48,978 bases of DNA from Herminiimonas sp. (GTDB taxonomy: Bacteria > Pseudomonadota > Gammaproteobacteria > Burkholderiales > Burkholderiaceae_D): the NCBI GenBank assembly GCA_028292665.1, contig JAQGLW010000114.1, positions 1 through 48,978 of the forward strand, in the 5' to 3' direction. How positions within the stretch are numbered: position 1 is the first letter of the stretch; every line of letters starts with the position of its first letter. This document shows, in pieces, positions 1-10,618 of the stretch. The notes under the pieces are model-generated. The model saw nothing but the letters and a program-made list of their open reading frames with translations, was not told the origin of the DNA and made no database searches. The translations under genes and the position numbers were made by a program.

Positions 1-207
1 TCCGAAATGGTGATCAAGGGCGCGCAGATGGGCATCCCGTTTCTGCTGTCGCGTTCGGGCACGACGCAGATGGGGCATATGGTGGCGGAGCGCCTGGGCA
101 TGTCGCTGCTGGCGCGCTGCACCGGCAAGCATTTCCTGCTGTTGACCGGCAAGGAGCGCCTGATATTCGAACCGCATCTGATGGATGGCGGATTGAAGGT
201 CGCCTAG
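1..207 (+). CDS. fdhD: Formate dehydrogenase accessory sulfurtransferase FdhD, C-terminal part
   Basis: Partial gene: the frame is open from the first base and ends at a TAG at 205-207, giving the last 68 residues. FdhD passes sulfur from a cysteine desulfurase to the Mo/W-bis-MGD cofactor so that formate dehydrogenase becomes active. The visible part carries the family's C-terminal motif (SEMVIKGAQMGIPFLLSRSG) and the following segment with GRCTGKHF-like character (LLARCTGKHFLLLTG). The catalytic CxxC motif lies in the N-terminal half, outside the window. The tungstate transporter genes follow on the same strand, which suggests that the enzyme it matures uses tungsten. The family call is confident from the motif; the cofactor metal is inference. 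Confidence 0.88.
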   Translation, partial: SEMVIKGAQMGIPFLLSRSGTTQMGHMVAERLGMSLLARCTGKHFLLLTGKERLIFEPHLMDGGLKVA

Positions 208-321
208 CAGCCTGCCGGAAATTCATTGCCCGCCTGCTCGTGCACGGGGCACAATTTTGTACGACAATCGACTGTTCGCATTCAAATATCCCATTTTGCG
301 TCTAATTTTTTCCTTGTCTTC

Positions 322-1029
322 ATGCACCTGATCGACGCCATTCGCGATGCGTTCGCTTTGCTTTTTTCCGGCGATACGGCGCTTTGGCAAATCATCTGGG
401 TATCGGTCAAAACGACCGTTGCCGGCCTGCTGATCGCCACACCGATCGCAGTGGCGTGCGGCTATGCGATAGCAACGCGCGTTTTTCCCGGGCGCCGCAT
501 CGCTATCTGGCTGGCACAGGCGGCACTGTCGTTTCCCACCGTACTGATCGGCTTGCTGCTGTATCTGATGCTTTCCCGCCAAGGACCCTGGGGCGGATTG
601 CAATGGCTGTTTTCGCAGTCGGGCATCATCGCCGGGCAGGTATTGATCGCACTGCCGGTATTGATCGCTTTTACGCTGGCGGCGGTACAAGCGGCCGATC
701 CGCGTCTGGGTGAAACCGCGGTCACGCTCGGCGCTTCTCGCTGGCGCGTCATGGTCACTATTTTGCACGAGGTGCGTTTTGGCGTGATGGCGGCGGTGAT
801 CAACGGTTTCGGCAGAGTGATTTCGGAAGTCGGTTGCGCGATGATGGTCGGCGGGAATATCGCCGGCGAGACACGTACGATCACCACGGCGATCGCGCTC
901 GAAACCAGCAAGGGAGAATTCGCTCAGGGCATTGCCCTCGGCATCGTGCTGGTCACAATCGCCCTGGTCGTCAATGCGGCGCTGATGCTGCTGCAAGGCG
1001 ATGCACATGCAGCGCGGGGATTGCAATGA
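322..1029 (+). CDS. tupB: Tungstate ABC transporter permease TupB
   Basis: Inner-membrane permease of 235 residues with several hydrophobic helices and the binding-protein-dependent transport signature that docks the ATPase (around ETAVTLGASRWRVM and the following conserved glycine segment). The frame is open upstream to a TTG at 226, but the upstream residues are not hydrophobic and do not look like family sequence. I take the ATG at 322 (MHLIDAIRDAF), which gives the usual length. No clear Shine-Dalgarno sequence precedes it. Its stop overlaps the ATPase start (ATGA at 1026-1029), so the two are translationally coupled. The assignment to tungstate rather than molybdate rests mainly on the TupA-type binding protein encoded two genes downstream. 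Confidence 0.88.
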   Translation: MHLIDAIRDAFALLFSGDTALWQIIWVSVKTTVAGLLIATPIAVACGYAIATRVFPGRRIAIWLAQAALSFPTVLIGLLLYLMLSRQGPWGGLQWLFSQSGIIAGQVLIALPVLIAFTLAAVQAADPRLGETAVTLGASRWRVMVTILHEVRFGVMAAVINGFGRVISEVGCAMMVGGNIAGETRTITTAIALETSKGEFAQGIALGIVLVTIALVVNAALMLLQGDAHAARGLQ

Positions 1030-1679
1030 CCTCCTTGTTGTCGATCCATCGGCTGCAGAAACGATTCGGCCAGAGGCTGCTTCTCGATATCGGACGGATC
1101 TCGATTGCGCCGGCGAGCGCCTATGTGCTTACCGGCGCCAACGGTGCAGGAAAAAGCACATTGCTGCGCATCCTTTGCGGGCTGGAACCGGCAGAAGCGG
1201 CGGAAGTATCCTTCCTTGACCAACCAGCGCGGCTTTTCCCTTATTCGAAGCGAATGCGGAATGCGATCGTCTATGTGCACCAGCACCCCGCGATGTTTTC
1301 CACCAGTGTCGTGGAAAACATCGGTTACGGCTTGGCCGCACGCGGCATGCCGAAAATGGAAATCGCAACGCGCGTTGAAGAAGCCATGGCCTGGGCCGGC
1401 GTCGCGCATTTGCGCGGCAGTCGTCCCGGCGTCTTGTCCGGCGGCGAAAAACAGCGTATCGCGTTGGCGCGCGCAAGGGTACTGCATCCGAAATTGCTGC
1501 TGCTGGATGAGCCGACGGCAAACCTCGATGGTCCGGCGCGGGAACAGGTGATGGCGCTGATTCCGACCTTGATCGCTGCGGGAAGCAGTGTCGTGATGGC
1601 TTGCCATGACCGTGATCTGATTGGACTGCCCGGTGTGCAGCGGATGAAATTGAGAGACGGCCGGCTGGAATTCCGCTGA
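1026..1679 (+). CDS. tupC: Tungstate ABC transporter ATP-binding protein TupC
   Basis: Cytoplasmic ATPase of 217 residues that powers tungstate import. All ABC motifs are present: Walker A GANGAGKST near residue 38, signature LSGGEKQR, Walker B LLLLDEPTANLD with its D-loop, and an H-loop histidine in VVMACHDRD. A longer open frame runs upstream to 834, but that part is a shadow inside tupB. The ATG at 1026 overlaps the tupB stop by four bases and begins a normal ABC N-terminus. The protein is short, with no regulatory C-terminal domain such as the TOBE domain of ModC, which fits TupC. An 81-base gap separates it from tupA. Confidence 0.88.
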   Translation: MTSLLSIHRLQKRFGQRLLLDIGRISIAPASAYVLTGANGAGKSTLLRILCGLEPAEAAEVSFLDQPARLFPYSKRMRNAIVYVHQHPAMFSTSVVENIGYGLAARGMPKMEIATRVEEAMAWAGVAHLRGSRPGVLSGGEKQRIALARARVLHPKLLLLDEPTANLDGPAREQVMALIPTLIAAGSSVVMACHDRDLIGLPGVQRMKLRDGRLEFR

Positions 1680-1760
1680 CACTGCAATGGGCCGCAGGAA
1701 GTCGATCGCCGCGTTTTTGCAATCGATCGTCATTATTGATTTGAATCCGGAAAGGTAAAT

Positions 1761-2573
1761 ATGAGTCACCAGATTTTCTCGCGTCTTGCCGCAGCGCTGA
1801 TCGGCATGTTCCTTATCGCACCGATCGCATCGGCGCAGCAAGTCATCAAGTTGTCGACCACGACCAGTACGGAGAATTCCGGCCTGCTCACATACCTGTT
1901 GCCTGAATTCGAAGCGAAGACGAACACCAGGGTGCAGGTGATTTCGGTCGGCACCGGCAAGGCCCTGGAGCTGGCGAAGAACGGCGATGTAGATGTGACG
2001 CTGGTGCATGCGCGTCCGTCGGAAGATAAATTCGTCGCGGCGGGCCACGGCGTCAACCGGCGCGACGTGATGTACAACGACTTCGTTATCGTCGGTCCGG
2101 TCAGCGATCCGGCGGGCATCAAGGGCACAAGGGATGTGCTCAAGGCGTTGAAGAAAATTGTCGGCAGCAAGGCGAAATTCATCTCGCGCGGCGACGATTC
2201 CGGGACCGATCAGATGGAAAAAGCGTATTGGAAGGAAGCCGGCACGATACCGGCCGGCAGTGCTTATGTCTCTGCCGGTCTCGGCATGGGAGAAGTGCTG
2301 AACATGGCGGCCGAGCTGCAGGCATACACGCTGACCGACCGTGCAACTTACGCCGCCTATCGCGCAAAGACCGGCTTGGCAATCATGGTGGAAGGCGATC
2401 CGAAAATGTTCAATCCCTACGGCATCATTGCAGTCAACCCCGCCAAATACAAGGACATCAATTACAAGGGGGCGATGCTGCTGATTAACTGGATTACTTC
2501 GGACGAAGGAAGAAAGAAAATCGCCGGATACAAGGTGGATGGGCAGCAACTGTTCTTCCCGTCGGGGAATTAG
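1761..2573 (+). CDS. tupA: Tungstate-binding periplasmic protein TupA
   Basis: Periplasmic binding protein of 270 residues that captures tungstate and delivers it to TupB. An N-terminal signal peptide of about 25 residues ends in ASA before QQVIKLS. The mature N-terminus carries the TupA oxyanion signature (STTTSTENSGLL), and a second ligand-loop region follows near VTLVHARPSEDKF. The length and the GDVDVTLVHA and SRGDDSGTD motifs match the extracellular tungstate-binding family (PBP-like 2). The start ATG is preceded by a GGAAAGG ribosome-binding site (1749-1755). Having the binding protein last, after permease and ATPase, is less common than tupA-first order but still consistent with one operon downstream of fdhD. 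Confidence 0.93.
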   Translation: MSHQIFSRLAAALIGMFLIAPIASAQQVIKLSTTTSTENSGLLTYLLPEFEAKTNTRVQVISVGTGKALELAKNGDVDVTLVHARPSEDKFVAAGHGVNRRDVMYNDFVIVGPVSDPAGIKGTRDVLKALKKIVGSKAKFISRGDDSGTDQMEKAYWKEAGTIPAGSAYVSAGLGMGEVLNMAAELQAYTLTDRATYAAYRAKTGLAIMVEGDPKMFNPYGIIAVNPAKYKDINYKGAMLLINWITSDEGRKKIAGYKVDGQQLFFPSGN

Positions 2574-2611
2574 CACACCAATATTCTGTCGATCAGGTTT
2601 TTTGTTCGATC

Positions 2612-2652
2612 GGATTGAGCGCCTGCGGATGCCGGCCCCGAGCGCTCAATCC
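2612..2652. terminator. Convergent-gene hairpin after tupA
   Basis: A perfect 11-bp inverted repeat (2612-2622 and 2642-2652, arm GGATTGAGCGC) with a 19-base loop lies between tupA and the convergent small gene, and overlaps that gene's stop codon. No U-run follows it on either strand, so termination is inferred only from the position and stem strength. Confidence 0.45.
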
Positions 2653-2888
2653 TTGATCTCTACATAATTTCCATCATCCTGTTCGAATCCGCCGTGAATC
2701 CATCCGCCGTGTCCATCCGATGTCCAAGTATAGTGACCGCTATGGCCGTTCAGCGTCGAGGCTTTTGTTTCTTGCCAATCGTATTGCGAGGGTTTCTTTT
2801 TTGCTTCTTCAGGATTCGGCGCCGACTCTCCTGTTTGAGCATCAATCGGGTTAGTATCCTGAGGGCGAAAAACAAGCTCACCTGCCAT
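2646..2888 (-). CDS. Small hypothetical protein, 80 residues
   Basis: I do not recognise the family. Support for a real gene is the strong ribosome-binding site AGGAGAT placed four bases before the ATG, plus a typical codon pattern. The product is soluble, with no signal peptide or membrane segment. Its first half is rich in Pro, Glu and Lys (APNPEEAKKKPSQYDW); its second half is rich in Gly, His and Trp (GHYTWTSDGHGGWIHGGFE), ending in acidic residues. The repeated GH and HGG pattern could bind metal or form a beta-rich domain, but that is speculation. It stands alone, convergent with tupA, with about 180 bases of visibly more A+T-rich DNA upstream, and may be an acquired or lineage-specific gene. 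Confidence 0.6.
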   Translation of the reverse strand: MAGELVFRPQDTNPIDAQTGESAPNPEEAKKKPSQYDWQETKASTLNGHSGHYTWTSDGHGGWIHGGFEQDDGNYVEIKD

Positions 2889-3065
2889 GATGATCTCCTA
2901 TGCAGTTGTCCATAAACAATGGAGAAGCGCTTTATTCACGCTTTTCAGTACGCTGAGTGGTTTGCATGATGCAATTAGTTCCATTGAATCAACAGAGACC
3001 TGTACGACAAGCTCACATGCCGGTTCCGGCAATTCGCATCTTCGCCTGATATCCGTTGCGGCCGG

Positions 3066-3944
3066 TCATTCGTTTTGCGAATCATCGGCACGTCGATCCC
3101 GCCGGGCGGCGAGATCGGCAGTCAGCCTTCCCAGCTGCTTGTACAACGCGCCATATCGTTTGTCCCAGGCCTTTACCGCTTTATATTGCCTGACCGCCGT
3201 CGCCAGATCGCCGCGCGCTATCGGGCCGGACAGCGCCTTTTCGGGCCCGAGCCGGAAAATGTTGTCGACGGTTTTCCGCACCAGCGGCTCGATCATCCGG
3301 AGCGCGGCATCGTTCGGTATCCCTGCCTTTGCATAGGTTTGCAGCGCAACGTCGAGCAAGGTTGCCAGATAATTCGATGCGAATACTGCAGCCGAGTGAT
3401 AGAGCATTTTGAAATCGGCATCGATGGCAACCAGTTGCGCACCGATGTCGGTGAAGCCCGCGCTTAATACATCGAGCGCACGCCGGTCGCCTTCGATGCC
3501 GCAGCAGGTCCCGGCAAAGGATTGCACGACTTGTTCGGGCGAGGCAAAGCTGCGGATCGGATGAATCGAAGCGACCGCCGCGCCGAGCTGAAGCGCGGGC
3601 TGCAGTTCGGACGAACGCAATGCGCCGCTGCAGTGGAATACGATGCTTGCGGAAGACAGGCAGCCGGCGCGGGCCAGTTTTTCGCAGCATTGGACAATCT
3701 GATCGTCAGGCGTCGCGATCAGGTAGATATCGGCCGGCAGCAAGTCCGCATAATCTGCGGCCGCATGTCCTGCGCCGATGAAGGAGACGGCAGCGCGCGC
3801 ATTCCCGATGAAGCGGTTCAATACGTTCTGGATCGTGAACGTCCGGTTCAGCGTCCATAGCCGTCCCAGCGTTTTTCCCAGATTTCCGCCGCCGATAATG
3901 GTGAGTGTTTTAGGCAAAATGATGGCCTTTGTTTCGATGGACAA
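3066..3944 (-). CDS. Rossmann-fold and DUF2520 domain protein
   Basis: Protein of 292 residues, cytoplasmic. The N-terminal half is a NAD(P)-binding Rossmann domain with GGGNLGKTLGRLW near residue 18 and the segment DIYLIATPDDQI, resembling ProC/PanE-type dehydrogenases. The C-terminal half is the DUF2520 helical domain, with the family motifs IHPIRSFA and HSAAVFASNYLATLLD. The substrate of this family is not established, so I give no reaction. The gene starts just downstream of a truncated CoA-transferase gene on the same strand. The final residues are strongly charged (AARRDRRADDSQNE). The family call is firm; function is open. Confidence 0.85.
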   Translation of the reverse strand: MSIETKAIILPKTLTIIGGGNLGKTLGRLWTLNRTFTIQNVLNRFIGNARAAVSFIGAGHAAADYADLLPADIYLIATPDDQIVQCCEKLARAGCLSSASIVFHCSGALRSSELQPALQLGAAVASIHPIRSFASPEQVVQSFAGTCCGIEGDRRALDVLSAGFTDIGAQLVAIDADFKMLYHSAAVFASNYLATLLDVALQTYAKAGIPNDAALRMIEPLVRKTVDNIFRLGPEKALSGPIARGDLATAVRQYKAVKAWDKRYGALYKQLGRLTADLAARRDRRADDSQNE

Positions 3945-3971
3945 TGCCGGAGGGGATCGCGCGCCGCCTCG

Positions 3972-4052
3972 TCATTTGACCGGTCCCGGAAGCAGGCGGG
4001 TGAGATCGAGGATACGGATGCCGGGCAGGGGTTTATCGATGGGCTGAGTCAT
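3972..4052 (-). pseudogene. N-terminal remnant of a CaiB/BaiF family CoA-transferase gene
   Basis: Reading the minus strand from the ATG at 4052 gives 26 residues, containing LPGIRILDLTRLLPGP, followed by a TGA at 3974-3972. This is the characteristic N-terminus of alpha-methylacyl-CoA racemase/CaiB-type CoA-transferases, which normally run to about 360-400 residues. No continuation of the family (the segment with ADMGADVIK-like sequence) is visible in any frame in the 30 bases before the DUF2520 gene. The gene therefore seems to have lost over 90 percent of its length by deletion, with the DUF2520 gene now abutting the break. Too short to be functional as a CoA-transferase; the call rests on motif recognition. 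Confidence 0.72.
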
Positions 4053-4112
4053 GTTTGCACCGGCTTATGCCTTTACGATTTGCTTCATCGTTACGCAACA
4101 ATACGGAGCGGA

Positions 4113-6106
<1,994 letters not shown>

Positions 6107-6110
<4 letters not shown>

Positions 6111-7003
6111 TTCTTGTACTGAGTTAATTGATCTGCGGTGAGCAGGAATACCATGTCGTCGCCTGCGCTGGTCGACAGCCAGGTCAATTCCAGCTCGGGA
6201 AAAGCCGCTTCGGCATGTTCGCGCTCGTTGCCGATTTCCACCATCAGGATGCCTTGCGTCGTCAGGCGCTGAGCGGCGCCTTCGACGATCCGGCGCACCA
6301 GGTCCATGCCGTCGGTCCCGCCGGCCAGCGCGATTTGCGGTTCGCGCCGATATTCTTCCGGCAGTTTTCCCATCGAATCCGCGTTGACATAAGGCGGATT
6401 GGTGACGATGAGGTCGTATTTTTTTTGCGGCACCCTGGCGTACAGGTCCGATTCGATCAATGCGATGCGGTCTTGCAATGCGTAATCGTCCACGTTGCGG
6501 CGCGCGACCGCCAGTGCATCGGCGGAAATATCCACCGCATCGACTTGCGCATTCGGGAAGGCATCGGCCAGCATGATCGGCAGACAACCGGAACCGGTGC
6601 AAAGTTCGAGAATATCGGCGATCGATTCGGGATTGTTGACCCAAGGCGAGAATTGTTCCGGAATCAGCTCCGCGATGAACGAGCGCGGCACGATCACGCG
6701 TTCATCGACGAAGAAACGATAGCCGCCCAGCCATGCTTCATTGGTAACGTAAGCGGCAGGCACGCGTTCGGTTGCACGGCGCTCGATGACTTTCAGTATC
6801 GCGCCGACTTCGTCCGGCAGCAGCCGCGCATCCATGAACGGATCGAGTTTGTCGAGCGGTAGTTTGAGCGTATGCAGAATCAGATAGGCCGCTTCATCGA
6901 GCGCATTGCTGGTGCCGTGGCCGAAGAACAGCCTGGCGGTGTTGAAGCGAGTGACTGCGTAACGCAGCAGGTCGCGCAGGGTGGAGAAATCGTTTGGAGT
7001 CAT
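6107..7003 (-). CDS. prmB: Ribosomal protein L3 glutamine methyltransferase PrmB
   Basis: SAM-dependent N5-glutamine methyltransferase of 298 residues that modifies ribosomal protein L3. The N-terminal helical substrate domain is followed by a Rossmann methyltransferase fold with motif I DILELCTGSGCLPI and the catalytic NPPY tetrad in LIVTNPPYVNADSMG. The segment EYRREPQIALAGGTDGMDL is typical of PrmB rather than the release-factor enzyme PrmC. The frame extends to a TTG at 7030, but the ATG at 7003 (MTPNDFSTL) gives the usual length. It shares ATGA with the downstream ABC-F gene, coupling two ribosome-related functions, and lies 43 bases downstream of dapE. Confidence 0.92.
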
Positions 7004-7046
7004 GGGAAGAAAATCGTAGAGTGGACACAAAGGCCCAGGCGGTTGC

Positions 7047-8174
7047 TCACAACAGCAGGTTTTCCAGCGTGCGTAGATAGATGTTCTTCAGCGGATCGAT
7101 GAAGCGCAGTTCGATATGCTCGTCGATCTTGTGGATGCTTTCGTTGGGCGGGCCGAATTCAATGACTTGCGGGCAGATTTGCGCAATGAAGCGGCCGTCC
7201 GACGTGCCGCCGCTGGTCGATAGTTCGGTATCGATGCCGGTTTCCGCCTTGATCGCCGCCGCCAGCGCTTCGCTGAGGTTGCCGCGCGGCGTCAGGAAGG
7301 GCAGTCCGCCCACCGTCCATTTCAATTGATAGTCCAGGCCATGCCGGTCGAGGATCGCCTGCACGCGCTGCTGTAATTGTTCGACCGTGGAGGCAGTCGA
7401 GAAACGGAAGTTGAAGTCGATCACGATATCGCCCGGGATGACATTCGATGCGCCGGTGCCGCCATGGATATTGGACATTTGCCACGAGGTCGGCAGATAG
7501 TATTCATTGCCGTTGTCCCACGTCGTCGCAGCCAGTTCCGTCAACGCAGGTACCGCCAGGTGAATCGGATTCTTCGCCAGTTGCGGATAGGCGATGTGTC
7601 CTTGCACGCCCTTGACCGTCAGCCTGCCCGACATCGTGCCGCGGCGGCCGTTCTTGATCATGTCGCCGAGATCGCGGGCCGAGGTCGGTTCGCCGACGAT
7701 GCAGTAATCGAGCTGCTCGCCGCGTTCCTTCAGCATGTTGCAGACGATGATAGTGCCGTCGACCGCCGGACCTTCTTCATCGCTGGTGATCAGAAAACCG
7801 ATCGATCCTTTATGGTCCGGATGCGCGGCGGTAAATTCCTCGACGGCCACGATCATTGCGGCGATCGAGGTTTTCATGTCGGCCGCGCCGCGCCCGTACA
7901 GCCTGCCGTCGCGCCGCGTCGGCACGAAAGGATCGGATTGCCATTGATCCGGCGGCCCGGCCGGCACCACGTCGGTATGGCCGGCGAAAACGAGCAGCGG
8001 CTGCGCCGTTCCCCTGCGCGCCCATAAATTCGTCACGTCGCCCGATTGCACGGTCTCGCAACGGAAGCCGAGCGGGGCCAGCAGACCGGACAGCCGTTGC
8101 TGGCAGCCTTTGTCTTCCGGTGTGACGGACGATAGCCCGATCAATTCTTCAGTGAGCGCGAGCGTTTTGCTCAT
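7047..8174 (-). CDS. dapE: Succinyl-diaminopimelate desuccinylase DapE
   Basis: Zinc metallopeptidase-type hydrolase of 375 residues (M20 family) that splits N-succinyl-LL-2,6-diaminopimelate to LL-diaminopimelate and succinate in lysine and peptidoglycan precursor synthesis. Visible metal and catalytic motifs are [12 protein letters not shown] (first ligand His and catalytic Asp), RGAADMK (bridging Asp) and [12 protein letters not shown] (catalytic Glu pair). The C-terminal segment [15 protein letters not shown] matches the second substrate-binding region. The start ATG overlaps the stop of the upstream ArsC/YffB-like gene (ATGA at 8171-8174). With dapD and dapC upstream on the same strand it completes the succinylase branch. 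Confidence 0.96.
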   Translation of the reverse strand: MSKTLALTEELIGLSSVTPEDKGCQQRLSGLLAPLGFRCETVQSGDVTNLWARRGTAQPLLVFAGHTDVVPAGPPDQWQSDPFVPTRRDGRLYGRGAADMKTSIAAMIVAVEEFTAAHPDHKGSIGFLITSDEEGPAVDGTIIVCNMLKERGEQLDYCIVGEPTSARDLGDMIKNGRRGTMSGRLTVKGVQGHIAYPQLAKNPIHLAVPALTELAATTWDNGNEYYLPTSWQMSNIHGGTGASNVIPGDIVIDFNFRFSTASTVEQLQQRVQAILDRHGLDYQLKWTVGGLPFLTPRGNLSEALAAAIKAETGIDTELSTSGGTSDGRFIAQICPQVIEFGPPNESIHKIDEHIELRFIDPLKNIYLRTLENLLL

Positions 8175-8530
8175 ACATTCTTCTTGAAAATCTGTTGATA
8201 AAGCGCGTCGGAAAATCCGACGTGCGTGCTGTTGCCGGCTGACAAAACAGGCCGCTTGATAACGGACGGCGATTCGATCATCAGCTCGATCGCATGATCC
8301 GCATCGGTGATGCCGGCCTTGCGCTGCTCAGGCAGGCCGCGCCATGTCGTACCTTTCCGGTTGACCAGGACATCCCATGCCACATCGACAAGCCATGACT
8401 CGACCAGATCACGGCTGATGCCGGCTTTCTTGAAATCGTGAAAGACATAAGGCACCGCCTTCGCATCGAGCCAGGCGCGGGCCTTTTTCACCTGATCGCA
8501 GTTCGGTATGCCGTAAAGACGGATCGTCAT
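8171..8530 (-). CDS. ArsC/Spx/YffB-family thioredoxin-fold protein
   Basis: Small cytoplasmic protein of 119 residues in the arsenate reductase-like (ArsC/Spx) family. The N-terminus [17 protein letters not shown] has a single Cys in place of a CxxC pair, as in YffB. The [10 protein letters not shown] and PSVIKRPVL motifs are typical of the family, the latter giving the usual conserved Arg-Pro. The gene directly precedes dapE with a four-base overlap; the same yffB-dapE pairing is known in Escherichia coli, so this is a conserved neighbourhood rather than an arsenic resistance locus. No other ars genes are nearby. The biochemical role is not established. Confidence 0.85.
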   Translation of the reverse strand: MTIRLYGIPNCDQVKKARAWLDAKAVPYVFHDFKKAGISRDLVESWLVDVAWDVLVNRKGTTWRGLPEQRKAGITDADHAIELMIESPSVIKRPVLSAGNSTHVGFSDALYQQIFKKNV

Positions 8531-8533
8531 GCT

Positions 8534-9667
8534 TTATACATTCAGCGTGAATTCGGTAAAGGTCGGGCCTTCCTCTTTTGGCGGAGGCTCTTCCGGCTTG
8601 GCTTCCTTGGCTTGCTCATTGTTGAGCAGCCAGTACAGGTTGGTCGCGGAATCGGCGTTGGCCAACGCTTCTTCCTGCGTCACCAGACCTTCCTTGATCA
8701 GCAGCAGCAGCGCCTGCTCGAAAGTTTGCGAGCCGGGCGACAGGCTTTTTTCCATCGCTTCCTTGATCTGGCTGACTTCGCCTTGCTCGATCAGTTCCGA
8801 GATGTGACGGGTATTCAGCATCACTTCGACTGCGGCTCTGCGTCCGCCGTCGACCGAACGCACCAGTCGTTGCGAGACGATGGCCTTGAGCGTGGTCGCC
8901 AGATCCGGCAGCAGCGACTGGCGTGTTTCGATCGGGAAAAAACTGATGATGCGGGTAAGCGCCTGATAGCTGTTATTGGCATGCAGCGTCGCGACAACCA
9001 GATGGCCGGATTGCGCATAGGCAATCGCTGCCGACATCGTGTCCTTGTCGCGAATCTCGCCGACCAGGATTACGTCCGGCGCCTGACGCAATGCATTTTT
9101 CAGTGCAATGGCCAGGCTGGCGGAATCGGTGCCGATTTCACGCTGATTGACTATCGATTTCTTGTTGGTGAACAGGAATTCGATCGGATCTTCCAGCGTC
9201 AGGATATGGCCGGCCTTCAGCGCATTGCGATGGTCGAGCATCGATGCGATCGTGGTGGACTTGCCGGAACCGGTCGCGCCTACGACCAGCATCAACCCGC
9301 GTTTCTCCATGATCAGTTCGGACAGGATCGGCGGAAGATGCAGGTCTTCCACCGGCGGGATATCCATCGGAATGAACCGTATCACCGCAGAGGTGCTGCC
9401 GCGCTGACAGAAAGCGGACAACCGGAAGCTGCCGATTCCGGGCACCGGAATGCCCATGTTGAGTTCGTTGTTGCGTTCCAGTTCCTTGAGCCGGTCTTCC
9501 GCCACCACTTCGCGCAGCAGAGTCAGTATCGAAGCCTGATCCATCTTTTGCTGATTGATCGGGATCATGTTGCCGTTGAGCTTCAGCTGAATCGGCGAAT
9601 TGACCGCCAAAAACATGTCCGATGCGCCTTTATCCTTCATCAGCTGAAACAAGCGATCCATTGCCAT
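8534..9667 (-). CDS. pilU: Type IV pilus retraction-associated ATPase PilU
   Basis: Secretion-type hexameric ATPase of 377 residues, cytoplasmic, acting at the type IV pilus base. Walker A GATGSGKST is near residue 133. The Asp box ILTLEDPIE, Walker B DVILVGEIRD and His box VVATLHANN follow in order. The N-terminal PAS-like domain has FRLSAFCQRG, closer to PilU than to PilT, and the C-terminal tail is proline- and glutamate-rich (KPEEPPPKEEG). The ATG is preceded by AGGAG with six-base spacing. PilT is not adjacent; instead the gene sits between dapD and the ArsC-like gene. Function as a PilT accessory motor is inferred from the family. Confidence 0.88.
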   Translation of the reverse strand: MAMDRLFQLMKDKGASDMFLAVNSPIQLKLNGNMIPINQQKMDQASILTLLREVVAEDRLKELERNNELNMGIPVPGIGSFRLSAFCQRGSTSAVIRFIPMDIPPVEDLHLPPILSELIMEKRGLMLVVGATGSGKSTTIASMLDHRNALKAGHILTLEDPIEFLFTNKKSIVNQREIGTDSASLAIALKNALRQAPDVILVGEIRDKDTMSAAIAYAQSGHLVVATLHANNSYQALTRIISFFPIETRQSLLPDLATTLKAIVSQRLVRSVDGGRRAAVEVMLNTRHISELIEQGEVSQIKEAMEKSLSPGSQTFEQALLLLIKEGLVTQEEALANADSATNLYWLLNNEQAKEAKPEEPPPKEEGPTFTEFTLNV

Positions 9668-9744
9668 GACCGGCTCCTAAAAAACCAACAGGGAAAACGG
9701 GCAGGGCGGACATGCAGCGCCCGACCTGCCTGCAATTTTCACAA

Positions 9745-10572
9745 TCACGCCTCGCGCAATAATTCGTTGATGGCGGTCTTCGCACGCGTCTTGGCATCGA
9801 CCCGTTTGACGATCACCGCGCAATACAGGCTGTACTTGCCATCGGCCGACGGCAGATTGCCGGACACGACAACGGAGCCTGCCGGAATCCGTCCATAGCT
9901 GACTTCGCCGGTGGCGCGGTCGTAGATTTTGGTCGACTGACCGATATACACGCCCATCGAAATGACCGAATTCTCCTCGACGATCACGCCCTCGACGATT
10001 TCGGAGCGGGCGCCGATAAAGCAGTTGTCTTCGATGATGGTCGGATTGGCCTGCATCGGTTCCAGTACGCCGCCGATGCCGACGCCGCCCGACAGGTGAA
10101 CGTTCTTGCCGATCTGCGCGCAGGAACCGACGGTGGCCCAGGTATCGACCATCGTTCCTTCATCGACATAAGCGCCGATATTGACGTACGACGGCATCAG
10201 CACCACGTTCTTGCCGATGAAGCTGCCGCGGCGCGCGACGGCGGGCGGCACTACGCGAAAACCGCCTTTGGCGAAATCTTCCGCAGTGTAATTGGCGAAT
10301 TTGGTCGGGACCTTGTCGTAAAACTGCATGTCGGCGCCGGCCGGCATCGGCAGATTGTCTTCCAGCCGAAACGACAGCAGGACGGCCTTCTTAGCCCATT
10401 GATTGACGGTCCAGGCGCCGCCTGTTTTTTGCGCGACGCGCAAGGTGCCCTGGTCCAATTGTTCGAGCACGTGCGCAACGGCGTCGCGCACTTCCGCCGG
10501 AGCGGATTTGGGAGAAAAACCGGCGCGGTCTTCCCACGCCTGATCGATGATTTGCTGGAGCTGTTGAGTCAT
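9745..10572 (-). CDS. dapD: Tetrahydrodipicolinate N-succinyltransferase DapD
   Basis: Cytoplasmic enzyme of 275 residues that transfers succinate from succinyl-CoA to tetrahydrodipicolinate, the committing step of the succinylase branch. The N-terminal helical part is followed by a left-handed beta-helix of hexapeptide repeats, seen as [40 protein letters not shown] and later [13 protein letters not shown]. The length equals the usual family length. The start ATG lacks an evident Shine-Dalgarno sequence. It is 46 bases downstream of dapC on the same strand, so the two are likely co-transcribed. Confidence 0.97.
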   Translation of the reverse strand: MTQQLQQIIDQAWEDRAGFSPKSAPAEVRDAVAHVLEQLDQGTLRVAQKTGGAWTVNQWAKKAVLLSFRLEDNLPMPAGADMQFYDKVPTKFANYTAEDFAKGGFRVVPPAVARRGSFIGKNVVLMPSYVNIGAYVDEGTMVDTWATVGSCAQIGKNVHLSGGVGIGGVLEPMQANPTIIEDNCFIGARSEIVEGVIVEENSVISMGVYIGQSTKIYDRATGEVSYGRIPAGSVVVSGNLPSADGKYSLYCAVIVKRVDAKTRAKTAINELLREA

Positions 10573-10618
10573 TTTTTGAAAGTTGTAAAGTTAAGTGAAT
10601 GAATGCGTTGCGTGATTC

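Noticed and set aside
924-2576. Long minus-strand open frame of 550 codons opposite the tungstate transporter genes
   Set aside because: It lies antisense to three clear genes, has no recognisable motifs and shows composition typical of reverse-strand shadows in GC-rich DNA.
8438-9898. Plus-strand open frame of 486 codons across pilU
   Set aside because: Spans the ends of three convincing minus-strand genes and contains no domain motif.
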